Origin: Burkholderiales bacterium UBA1834
Lineage (GTDB): Bacteria; Pseudomonadota; Gammaproteobacteria; Burkholderiales; Burkholderiaceae_C
Direction of reading: 5' to 3'
Length of the DNA: 19,385 bases
NCBI GenBank assembly: GCA_002339015.1
Contig: DDJC01000041.1
Span: forward strand, 24,083-43,467
Position 1 is the first letter of the stretch. Each line of letters opens with the position of its first letter. Below, one piece after another: positions 9,216-15,639 of the stretch. Both the position numbers and the translations under genes were made by a program. The notes beneath the pieces are model-generated. The model searched no databases. It was given only the letters and a program-made list of their open reading frames with translations, and had not been told where the DNA came from.

Positions 9216-10439
9216 ATGGCCCCGACCTCCTCGCTCACCCCGTCACAAGAACGCCTGCTGCTGTGGAGCCTGGCCGCCATCCAGTTCACCCACATCGTCG
9301 ACTTCATGGTGATGATGCCGCTGGGCCCGCAGCTGACACGCCTGTTCTCACTGACAGACGCCCAGTTCGGGGTGCTGGTGTCAGCCTACTCTCTGGCTGC
9401 CGGGGCCTCCGGCCTGCTGGCCTCCCTCGTCATTGACCGCTTCGACCGCCTGCGTGCTCTGCTGGTGCTCTACGCCGGCTTCACGCTCGCCACGCTGGCC
9501 TGCGGGCTGGCCCCCACCTACCTCAGCCTGATGCTGGCCCGTGTGGCCGCCGGCATCTTCGGTGGCGTGCTGGGCGCCCTGGTGCAGACCATCGTCGGCG
9601 ATGCCATCCCCTTCGAACGCAGAGGCGCAGCCATGGGCATCATCATGTCGGCCTTCTCGCTGTCCACCGTGGCCGGCGTGCCGGCCTCGCTGTGGGTGGC
9701 CGCCCACTGGGGCTGGCATGCGCCGTTCATCCTGATCGCAATGGCCTCCGCCTTGGTGTGGCTGATGGTGTGGCGCACGGTGCCGGGCCTGCCAGGGCAT
9801 GTGCGCGATGCCAGCCAGACCGCCTGGCAACGCCTGCACGCCGTCATTGGCGACGCCAACCACTGGCGCGCCTTCGGGCTGTCGGCCCTGATGGTGATGG
9901 GCAGCTTCTCCATCATCCCCTACATCACCATCTACACCACCACCAACCTGGGCCTCACGCAGGAGCAAGTCCCCCTGATCTACCTGGTCGGCGGCGTCGC
10001 CACCTTCTTCACCGCGCGCCTGTGGGGCCGCCTGTCGGACCGATGGGGCAAGGTCAACACCTTCCGGGCGCTGTGCGTGGTGGCCGTACTGCCCATGCTG
10101 GGCCTCACGCACCTGGACAGCCCCTCGCTGTGGCTGATCCTGCTGGCCAGCACCGGCTTCTTCGTGTTCGTGTCGGGCCGGATGGTGCCCGGCATGGCCT
10201 TGCTCACCGCCGCCCCGGCACCGGCCCTGCGCGGCGGCTTCATGAGCGTCAACAGCGCACTGCAGTCAGCCGCCATGGGCCTGGCCGCGTGGATCGGTGG
10301 CGAGCTGATCTCGCGCGCGCCGGATGGCCGCGTGCTGGGCTATGAGCGCACTGGCTGGCTGGCCCTGGCCACCACCGTGGTGCTGGTGTGGGGCGTGGGG
10401 CGCGTGCGGCTGCACACAGCACCGCCTCGCACACCGTAA
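9216..10439 (+). CDS. MFS transporter (drug/H+ antiporter-like, 12 TM)
   Basis: This is a 407-aa inner-membrane protein of the major facilitator superfamily, DHA1-like. The start is ATG 9216; the frame is open further upstream only as a shadow of pbpC. No strong Shine-Dalgarno is visible. About twelve hydrophobic helices can be read. A degenerate motif A occurs after TM2 (DRFDRLR, 74-80) and again between TM8 and TM9 (GRLSDRWGK, 271-279), the usual internal repeat of the fold. GWHAPF follows TM5. It sits 50 bp after pbpC on the same strand and is followed by a hairpin 18 bp after its stop, so it may be the last gene of that transcription unit. The substrate cannot be told from sequence. Arabinose or drug efflux proteins of the AraJ type are the nearest family I can name. 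Confidence 0.92.
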   Translation: MAPTSSLTPSQERLLLWSLAAIQFTHIVDFMVMMPLGPQLTRLFSLTDAQFGVLVSAYSLAAGASGLLASLVIDRFDRLRALLVLYAGFTLATLACGLAPTYLSLMLARVAAGIFGGVLGALVQTIVGDAIPFERRGAAMGIIMSAFSLSTVAGVPASLWVAAHWGWHAPFILIAMASALVWLMVWRTVPGLPGHVRDASQTAWQRLHAVIGDANHWRAFGLSALMVMGSFSIIPYITIYTTTNLGLTQEQVPLIYLVGGVATFFTARLWGRLSDRWGKVNTFRALCVVAVLPMLGLTHLDSPSLWLILLASTGFFVFVSGRMVPGMALLTAAPAPALRGGFMSVNSALQSAAMGLAAWIGGELISRAPDGRVLGYERTGWLALATTVVLVWGVGRVRLHTAPPRTP

Positions 10440-10448
10440 CCAGACAGG

Positions 10449-10478
10449 CAAAGAAAAAGGCCGCGTCACACGCGGCCT
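10449..10478 (-). terminator. Intrinsic terminator between convergent MFS and OmpW genes
   Basis: A perfect 8-bp stem AGGCCGCG / CGCGGCCT with a 5-nt loop lies at 10458-10478. On the minus strand the stem is followed by TTTTTCTTT, the mark of a rho-independent terminator for the OmpW-family gene. On the plus strand only CTCTCT follows, so it would stop the MFS transcript less efficiently, although it is only 18 bp past the MFS stop. Confidence 0.82.
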
Positions 10479-10494
10479 CTCTGCACGGCATGAT

Positions 10495-10515
10495 CGATGG
10501 GCGCGGCGCCCATCG
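10495..10515. repeat. Near-perfect 21-bp inverted repeat (3' UTR hairpin)
   Basis: The arms CGATGGGCGC and GCGCCCATCG are complementary over 10 bp around a single central G, so as RNA it folds into about an 8-bp stem with a 5-nt loop. It starts 12 nt after the stop codon of the OmpW-family gene on the minus strand and precedes the T-tract terminator at 10449-10478. No T-run follows it, which fits a transcript-end stabiliser better than a terminator. A DNA-binding site is the other option. Confidence 0.7.
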
Positions 10516-10527
10516 TGCACCAGGCAA

Positions 10528-11640
10528 TCAGAAGGAGCGGCCCACGCTGAACATCATCAACGTGTTGTTCAAAGTGGTTTGCTGCTTGCGGACATACGTA
10601 CCAAGGTTGCCACCACGCTCAGTCGCCACATTCTTAAGGAACAAGGTGACGGCACCACCGACTTCGGGTGTAGCGTAGTACGCAGGACCGTAAATCGGAT
10701 CACCGTCAAAATTGTCCCGGGTGAACTTGATAGCAGTCAGAACAGGCTGAGGGTAGTCATCGAGCACAGCCGACCTGCTGGTGAACTGGGTGTTGCGCGT
10801 GGTCAGCGTCGCTTCCGTCTTGAGCTTGACCGAACCGATGTTGAAGCTGACATGCCAGTCATCGTTGAACTGGTACTTGAAGCCCAGTGACGGGCCGATG
10901 CCGAAAGCGTTCTTCAATGAGACCGAGGTGTCATTAGGTGAGGTGCCCCCCATGTAGTCATTCAAGGTGGCCGTGGGCTTGGTGTCGAAAAAGATCGCAT
11001 ACATGCCCATCACACCGGTGTACGGCCGGAACTTCGCATCCTTATGACCCCAGTACCGGCCCAGGGCCACGGTCGGCGGCAGCAGCTTGGTCGACAGGAT
11101 GTGCTTGCCATTGATGAAGTTGGGCTTGCCGGTGCCGTTCAGGCCATCCCCGTAGATCTTGGCCCTGAGCGGCAGGGCCAGCACGTAGGCTTCCACCATC
11201 CAGGTGAAATCATCGGTGAGGTAGTGGCCGATGCTGATGGCCGCGGTACCCAGATTGCCTGCACGCGCCTTCACGCCCGGTGGCGCGCCTAGCCCACTCA
11301 GGCCAGCGATGGCCATCTGAGCATCCAGGGTGTCGCCCGCCAAGTTTTGGTGATCAATGACGTCAACGTAGAGGGGATCATTCTGATCGGACGCGGCGCG
11401 AATGTCACCTGGCCTGATCACCGGCCCGGTCACGTCATAAGCTTCGCCAGAATCCGTCTTCACATCAACATAGATGACACCTGCCCGCATGAAGGTTCGC
11501 TCACGCAGCGCAGTTGCCAGCTTCAGGGAGAAAGAAGCATCATCGTCGAGCTTCTCGGCCTGAGCCGGGGCCGCAGCCAGCAGCATGGTCAAGGGCAATG
11601 CCATCGTGGCGCCCGCACGAAGCCACACAGAACGATTCAT
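10528..11640 (-). CDS. OmpW-family outer membrane protein, enlarged
   Basis: This 370-aa precursor is an outer-membrane beta-barrel of the OmpW family. AGGAAGAG lies 6 nt before the ATG. A signal peptide ends at APAQA (residue 28). OmpW hallmarks follow in order: FMRAGVIYVDV (50-60), GHYLTDDFTWMVEAYVLALP (138-157), LPPTVALGRYWG then KFRPYTGVMGMYAIFFDT (187-220), LGFKYQFNDDWHVSFNIGS (252-270), and a C-terminal MMFSVGRSF ending in Phe as outer-membrane proteins do. The usual OmpW length is 210-230 aa. The extra residues fall between strands at about 62-130 and about 282-350. OmpW proteins are small 8-stranded channels for hydrophobic compounds; whether this longer form does the same is unknown. 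The PEP-CTERM gene lies upstream on the same strand but is separated by its own terminator, so transcription is probably separate. No clear promoter could be assigned in the 50 bp before the start. Confidence 0.9.
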   Translation of the reverse strand: MNRSVWLRAGATMALPLTMLLAAAPAQAEKLDDDASFSLKLATALRERTFMRAGVIYVDVKTDSGEAYDVTGPVIRPGDIRAASDQNDPLYVDVIDHQNLAGDTLDAQMAIAGLSGLGAPPGVKARAGNLGTAAISIGHYLTDDFTWMVEAYVLALPLRAKIYGDGLNGTGKPNFINGKHILSTKLLPPTVALGRYWGHKDAKFRPYTGVMGMYAIFFDTKPTATLNDYMGGTSPNDTSVSLKNAFGIGPSLGFKYQFNDDWHVSFNIGSVKLKTEATLTTRNTQFTSRSAVLDDYPQPVLTAIKFTRDNFDGDPIYGPAYYATPEVGGAVTLFLKNVATERGGNLGTYVRKQQTTLNNTLMMFSVGRSF

Positions 11641-11681
11641 GCTTGTCTCTTCCTAATCTAATTGGTTTGCGCAAAAAAATG

Positions 11682-11714
11682 AAAAAGCCGCCCAGCATGT
11701 AGCAAGGGCGGCTT
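11682..11714 (-). terminator. Intrinsic terminator of the PEP-CTERM gene
   Basis: A 9-bp stem AAGCCGCCC / GGGCGGCTT (11685-11693 and 11706-11714) encloses a 12-nt loop. On the minus strand it runs into TTTTT, then CA, then a second T7 stretch at 11673-11679. It lies 44 bp past the stop of the PEP-CTERM gene and separates it from the OmpW-family gene. Confidence 0.85.
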
Positions 11715-11718
11715 GCAG

Positions 11719-11743
11719 CCAAGGGCGGGAAACCCTCCCTTGG
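11719..11743. repeat. Hairpin in the PEP-CTERM 3' UTR
   Basis: An imperfect inverted repeat: CCAAGGG and CCCTTGG form the outer 7 bp, one mismatch follows, then GGG/CCC closes on an AAA loop. It begins 14 nt after the PEP-CTERM stop and ends 4 nt before the terminator stem. It has no T-tract of its own, so it probably protects or folds the transcript end. Confidence 0.7.
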
Positions 11744-11757
11744 CAACGCAACGCCGA

Positions 11758-12579
11758 TTACTTGGCGCGGCGACGGGCGGCCACAGCGATGCCGGCCAAG
11801 CCCAGGCCCATCAGAGCATAGGTGGAAGGCTCAGGCACGGCGGGGGTACCACCGGTGACATTGATGGTCGAAGCGATCGTGCCGTAGTCCGTCACGTTAC
11901 GCAGGGTCGACACACCCAGGTCCACCAGACGCAGGGCGCTCACGAAGTGGTTGAAACCGTCTTGCGTGATGGTCAGGCCGCTGATGTTGTTGACGTAGGA
12001 AGCGGCGCCAGTCAGCGTGGTGGGGCCAGTGATGCTGGCGAAGTTCCACAGGTAGAAATCGTTCTTCGTGGTGATGACGCTGCTGCCGTAGGGAGCAGCT
12101 TCACCAGCGGCAGCACCGCGGAAGTCACCAGTGATCGAAGCGTAGATGCGCTTGTTGCTCAGGTCCACCGACAGGTTGGTCACCGACAGCGAACCACCCA
12201 GCGACACGCCTTCCAGCACATTAGCCGTCATGGTGGCGCCGCCAGCCGTAGCCACGGTCGTCACGGCACCAGCGGCGGTGGTCGTCACGGACGTGATCGG
12301 AGCAGCGGCGGACACGCCGGTGCGGGTGCTGCCGAAGGGAGGACGGGGCGTCAGCGTTTCGACCACAGTGGCGGGCTCAACGCCCGTCACCACAACCTTG
12401 CCCACGTTCAGGGCAGTGATCAGGCTGGACGAGAACGACAGGGTGCCCGTACCGCCTTGCAGCGTGTAGCTGTTGCCATTCAGGACCAGCGAACCGCCCA
12501 CGGGGGTGGTGGCAGCGTTGGCCATGCCGATGGACGCGATCGCGGCGGCTGCAACCAGGCTCTTCAATGCAAAGTTCAT
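11758..12579 (-). CDS. PEP-CTERM sorting domain-containing secreted protein
   Basis: This 273-aa exported protein has no recognised enzymatic domain. ATG 12579 is chosen because GGAG lies 7 nt before it; the in-frame GTG at 12591 overlaps that ribosome binding site. A signal peptide (KS, then hydrophobic residues) ends at MANA (residue 22). The body is rich in Thr, Ser, Val, Ala and Gly, contains no cysteine, and has a low-complexity Thr/Ala/Val patch near 97-115. The C-terminus is a complete PEP-CTERM signal: VPEPSTYALMG at 248-258, a hydrophobic helix, then ARRRAK. This signal is processed by an exosortase (EpsH/XrtA family) in exopolysaccharide-producing Gram-negatives, typically betaproteobacteria. 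No exosortase is in this window, so it must be encoded elsewhere. Its role is unknown; PEP-CTERM proteins are associated with floc and biofilm matrix. Confidence 0.9.
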   Translation of the reverse strand: MNFALKSLVAAAAIASIGMANAATTPVGGSLVLNGNSYTLQGGTGTLSFSSSLITALNVGKVVVTGVEPATVVETLTPRPPFGSTRTGVSAAAPITSVTTTAAGAVTTVATAGGATMTANVLEGVSLGGSLSVTNLSVDLSNKRIYASITGDFRGAAAGEAAPYGSSVITTKNDFYLWNFASITGPTTLTGAASYVNNISGLTITQDGFNHFVSALRLVDLGVSTLRNVTDYGTIASTINVTGGTPAVPEPSTYALMGLGLAGIAVAARRRAK

Positions 12580-12683
12580 GTTTATCTCCACTACTAGCGG
12601 CCCTTTGGGTCATTTGCCTGCTCGATCCGGTGGCATCCGCGTCTTCCTCCGGCGAGCTCAGACTCTTCATCTGATATGGCTAA

Positions 12684-12712
12684 AGGATAAGCTGCCATGG
12701 TCTTTCGTACAA
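12684..12712 (-). promoter_or_regulatory. Putative sigma-70 promoter for the PEP-CTERM gene
   Basis: On the minus strand TTGTAC (12712-12707) and TATCCT (12689-12684) are separated by 17 bp. This lies about 105 bp upstream of the PEP-CTERM ATG and would give a 5' leader near 100 nt. It sits in the 221-bp gap between tyrS and the PEP-CTERM gene, where I saw no clear terminator for tyrS. It is a match by eye only. Confidence 0.45.
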
Positions 12713-12800
12713 CGGTCCACGGAAGGAATCAGCGCGCAATACGCCTCAGGAAAACACCAAGCAGCACGTTAAACCCCTCATTCACGGGCCAGGGTAACCA

Positions 12801-14063
12801 CTAAACCCCCAGAGAAACCCGAGCGAACTTTCTTTTGCCGACCTGCACCACGTAGATCCCGGCGGGCAACTTCAGACCCTTGTCGCCCACCACGGCGCCA
12901 TCCACGCGCACACCACCCTGCTCCACCATGCGCAGGCCTTCGCTGGTGGAAGGCACCAGGTTGCTCTGCTTGAGCAGGGCGCCAATGCCCATCTCCTGGA
13001 CGCCATCCGGCAGGGCCAGGCTGACTTCCGGGATCTCGTCGGGCACACCGCCCTTGGAGCGGTTGACAAAGTCCGCCAGGGCGCTTTCCGCTGCTGGCGC
13101 GCCATGGAAACGGGTCACGATCTCCTGGGCCAGCTGCACCTTGGCATCACGCGGGTTGCGCCCCGCCGCGCACTCGGCCCTGAGCTGCTCGATGGCCGCG
13201 AGCGGCTGGAAGCTCAGCAGGGTGAAGTACTTCCACATCAGGTCATCGCTGATGCTCATCAGCTTGCCGAACATGCTGTTGGGCGCTTCCGAAATCCCGA
13301 CATAGTTGTTCTTGGATTTGGACATTTTCTCGACGCCGTCCAAACCCTCGAGCAGCGGCATCGTCAGAATCACCTGCGGCTCTTGTTCATATTCGGTTTG
13401 GAGATGGCGCCCCATCAGCAAATTGAATTTCTGATCGGTGCCGCCCAATTCCAGATCGGACTTCAAAGCCACCGAGTCATACCCCTGCATGAGGGGGTAC
13501 AAGAATTCATGGACGCTGATTGGTGTATTGGCCTTGTAGCGTTTCGTGAAATCGTCACGCTCCATCATTCTGGCCACCGTGTAACGCGAGGCCAACTGGA
13601 TCATGCCGCGCGCGCCCAGGGCGTCACACCACTCGCTGTTGTAGCGGATCTCGGTACGGGCCGGGTCCAGCACCAGGCTGGCCTGCTTGTAGTAAGTCTC
13701 GGCATTGGCCTTGACCTGCTCTGCCGTGAGCGGCGGGCGGGTGGCATTGCGGCCGGACGGATCGCCAATGAGCGAGGTGAAGTCCCCGATCAGGAAAATG
13801 ACGGTGTGGCCCAGATCCTGCAACTGCCTCATCTTGTTGAGCACCACGGTGTGGCCGAGGTGGATGTCCGGCGCGGTGGGGTCCAGGCCCAGCTTGATGC
13901 GCAGCGGCTGCCCGGTGGCCTCCGAACGCGCGAGCTTCTTGATCCAGTCCCCTTCCGGCAGCAGTTCGTCGCAGCCACGCTGGGTGACGGCCAGGGCCTC
14001 GCGCACGCGGTCGGTGATGGGATGAACCGGTTTTTCGGAAGGAACTTGATGAGCGTTGGACAT
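12801..14063 (-). CDS. tyrS: Tyrosyl-tRNA synthetase
   Basis: This 420-aa class I aminoacyl-tRNA synthetase charges tRNA-Tyr in the cytoplasm. The HIGH signature appears as HLGH at 68-71 and the second ATP-binding signature as KMSKS at 246-250. ELGGTDQKFNLLMGR at 205-219 is the conserved tyrosine/ATP site region. The C-terminal 70 residues or so form an S4-type RNA-binding domain ending VQVGKRKFARVSLGV. HLGH and the length fit the TyrRS type found in betaproteobacteria. The ATG has only a weak Shine-Dalgarno. It diverges from the M23 peptidase gene across 168 bp. It is a housekeeping gene with no T-box or other leader that I can see. Confidence 0.97.
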   Translation of the reverse strand: MSNAHQVPSEKPVHPITDRVREALAVTQRGCDELLPEGDWIKKLARSEATGQPLRIKLGLDPTAPDIHLGHTVVLNKMRQLQDLGHTVIFLIGDFTSLIGDPSGRNATRPPLTAEQVKANAETYYKQASLVLDPARTEIRYNSEWCDALGARGMIQLASRYTVARMMERDDFTKRYKANTPISVHEFLYPLMQGYDSVALKSDLELGGTDQKFNLLMGRHLQTEYEQEPQVILTMPLLEGLDGVEKMSKSKNNYVGISEAPNSMFGKLMSISDDLMWKYFTLLSFQPLAAIEQLRAECAAGRNPRDAKVQLAQEIVTRFHGAPAAESALADFVNRSKGGVPDEIPEVSLALPDGVQEMGIGALLKQSNLVPSTSEGLRMVEQGGVRVDGAVVGDKGLKLPAGIYVVQVGKRKFARVSLGV

Positions 14064-14097
14064 GAGGGCAGCCCCAGACGGGGCACATGGGGAAAAC

Positions 14098-14135
14098 TAC
14101 ACGTGTAAAGACGGTGCTTTTGGCGAATTACGCCA
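14098..14135. repeat. Two small dyads in the tyrS / M23 intergenic region
   Basis: A perfect 10-bp palindrome TACACGTGTA is at 14098-14107, and an inverted repeat TGGCG-AATTA-CGCCA is at 14121-14135. Both lie between the tyrS start and the candidate promoter core, inside the likely tyrS leader. They could be operator half-sites or a small leader hairpin. No regulator is evident. Confidence 0.4.
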
Positions 14136-14144
14136 TGTGACACC

Positions 14145-14152
14145 ACTATACT
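14145..14152. promoter_or_regulatory. Overlapping face-to-face -10 elements between divergent genes
   Basis: ACTATACT contains TATACT on the plus strand (14147-14152) and TATAGT on the minus strand (14150-14145), both 5 of 6 or better to the -10 consensus. The position is about 80 bp from each divergent start codon. Neither side has a good -35 at 16-18 bp (TTGGCG on the plus strand is 21 bp away), so either may need an activator. Confidence 0.35.
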
Positions 14153-14231
14153 TTGGCACTTTTGACGGGTACCTCGCCGCTCGCGCCAGCTTCTGGCTGG
14201 ATGGGCGACGGGCGATTCTAGGGGACAGACT

Positions 14232-15632
14232 TTGGGATCTGTGGATTTGGGCCGATGGCTGGCCCCACTGCGAACGTTTCAATCGATCACGCACCGCCAC
14301 CCTCGCCGGGTCACCGCTGTTGTCGCCGCCCTGCTCGCCGGCTCCGCCGTCACCGCCTTTGGCGTGGCGCCGCTGACCGCCCTGGAAATCAACCAGGCCC
14401 AGCCCGCGATCACATCCATCCATGAGGCGCTGCCGCTGCCTCAACTGGCCGCCCAGCTCGAGGCGCTGGACCGCCAGACCCTGCCGCTGTACCGCAGCGA
14501 TGTCACCCGCAGCTCCGACACCGTCGACACCCTGCTTCAGCGCATGGGCGTGGACGATGCCGAAGCCGCCCGTTTCCTGCGCTCCGACGCCGTCGCCTCG
14601 CGACTGATGGCCGGCCGCGCCGGCAAGATGATCAAGGTGATGACCGAGAATGGCCGCCTGGTCGAACTGGTCGCCCGCGGCCCCGCCGAATCCTCCGACC
14701 AGCTCGATTCGCACTTCACGCGCCTGAGCGTGCAGCGCGGCGCCGAGGGCCTGAGCGCGCGCACCGCACAAGTACCTCTGCAAGTGCGTGAACAGGTCTC
14801 CTCCGGCACCATCAACTCCTCGCTGTACGCCGCTGCGGATGACGCCCGCATTCCCGACGCCATCACCAACCAGATGGCCGAGATCTTCGGCACCGACATC
14901 GATTTCCGCCGTGAACTGCGCAAGGGCGATGCCTTCAGCGTGGTCTACGAAGCCCACACCGCGGATGGCGAGCCCATCACCTGGGGCAGCTCGGCAGGCC
15001 GTGTGCTGGCCGCCCGCTTCATCAACAAAGGCACCGTGCACGATGCCGTCTGGTACGAAGAGCCTGGCCGCAAGGGCACCTACTACGATCTGTCGGGTCG
15101 CAGCAAGACCAAATCGTTCCTGGCCTCGCCGCTGGCTTTCTCGCGCGTCACATCCGGCTTCGCCATGCGTTTCCATCCGATCCAGAAACGCTGGAAAGCG
15201 CACCTGGGCGTGGACTATGGCGCGCCCACCGGCACGCAGATCCGCGTGGTGGGTGACGGCGTTGTCAGCTTCGCCGGCTGGCAGAACGGCTATGGCAACG
15301 TGGTACAGGTGCAGCATTCCGGCGATCGCACCACCGTGTACGCCCACATGAGCCGCATCGACGTCCGCAAGGGCCAGCGCGTGTCGCAGGGCGACAAGCT
15401 GGGCGCCGTGGGCGCCACCGGCTGGGCCACCGGCCCCCATCTGCACTTCGAATTCAAGGTGCGCGGTGAGCACAAGGATCCGATGATCATCGCCCGCGCC
15501 TCCGAAAGCGTGCAGCTCTCGCCGAACGCCCTGGCCCAGTACCGCCAGAAGGCCACCACCGTGGCCCAGCGCCTGGACATGGCCGGCCAGATGCAGACCG
15601 CCGGGGCCAGCACCGGCCCGCGCTTCGAATAA
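14232..15632 (+). CDS. M23-family murein DD-endopeptidase (MepM-like)
   Basis: This 466-aa membrane-anchored periplasmic zinc peptidase probably cleaves peptide cross-links in peptidoglycan. TTG 14232 is preferred as start because AGGGGA lies 6 nt upstream; GTG 14241 would be 15 nt away. A single hydrophobic segment (about 27-48) anchors it. An N-terminal regulatory region (about 65-150) resembles the domain before M23 in MepM/YebA. The LytM domain begins near residue 320. Zinc ligands read as His324 and Asp328 (HLGVD) and His405, with catalytic His372 (YAHM) and His403 (first His of HLH), so the enzyme should be active. The anmK GTG begins 7 nt after its stop, so the two form a transcription unit joining wall cleavage to recycling. 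MepM/YebA is the closest named family; the exact bond cleaved is inferred. Confidence 0.93.
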   Translation: MGSVDLGRWLAPLRTFQSITHRHPRRVTAVVAALLAGSAVTAFGVAPLTALEINQAQPAITSIHEALPLPQLAAQLEALDRQTLPLYRSDVTRSSDTVDTLLQRMGVDDAEAARFLRSDAVASRLMAGRAGKMIKVMTENGRLVELVARGPAESSDQLDSHFTRLSVQRGAEGLSARTAQVPLQVREQVSSGTINSSLYAAADDARIPDAITNQMAEIFGTDIDFRRELRKGDAFSVVYEAHTADGEPITWGSSAGRVLAARFINKGTVHDAVWYEEPGRKGTYYDLSGRSKTKSFLASPLAFSRVTSGFAMRFHPIQKRWKAHLGVDYGAPTGTQIRVVGDGVVSFAGWQNGYGNVVQVQHSGDRTTVYAHMSRIDVRKGQRVSQGDKLGAVGATGWATGPHLHFEFKVRGEHKDPMIIARASESVQLSPNALAQYRQKATTVAQRLDMAGQMQTAGASTGPRFE

Positions 15633-15639
15633 GTCCGCC

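Noticed and set aside
12580..12591. GTG start at 12591 for the PEP-CTERM gene
   Set aside because: Its codons are the Shine-Dalgarno (GGAG) of the ATG at 12579.
12580..12800. Sigma-54 promoter for the PEP-CTERM gene, as seen for PrsK/PrsR-controlled genes
   Set aside because: No GG-N10-GC element with TGGCAC/TTGC flanks was found on the minus strand of this gap.
14064..14231. T-box or other amino-acid-sensing leader before tyrS
   Set aside because: The leader would be about 80 nt, with no T-box-like sequence or terminator/antiterminator pair; such leaders belong mainly to Gram-positive bacteria.
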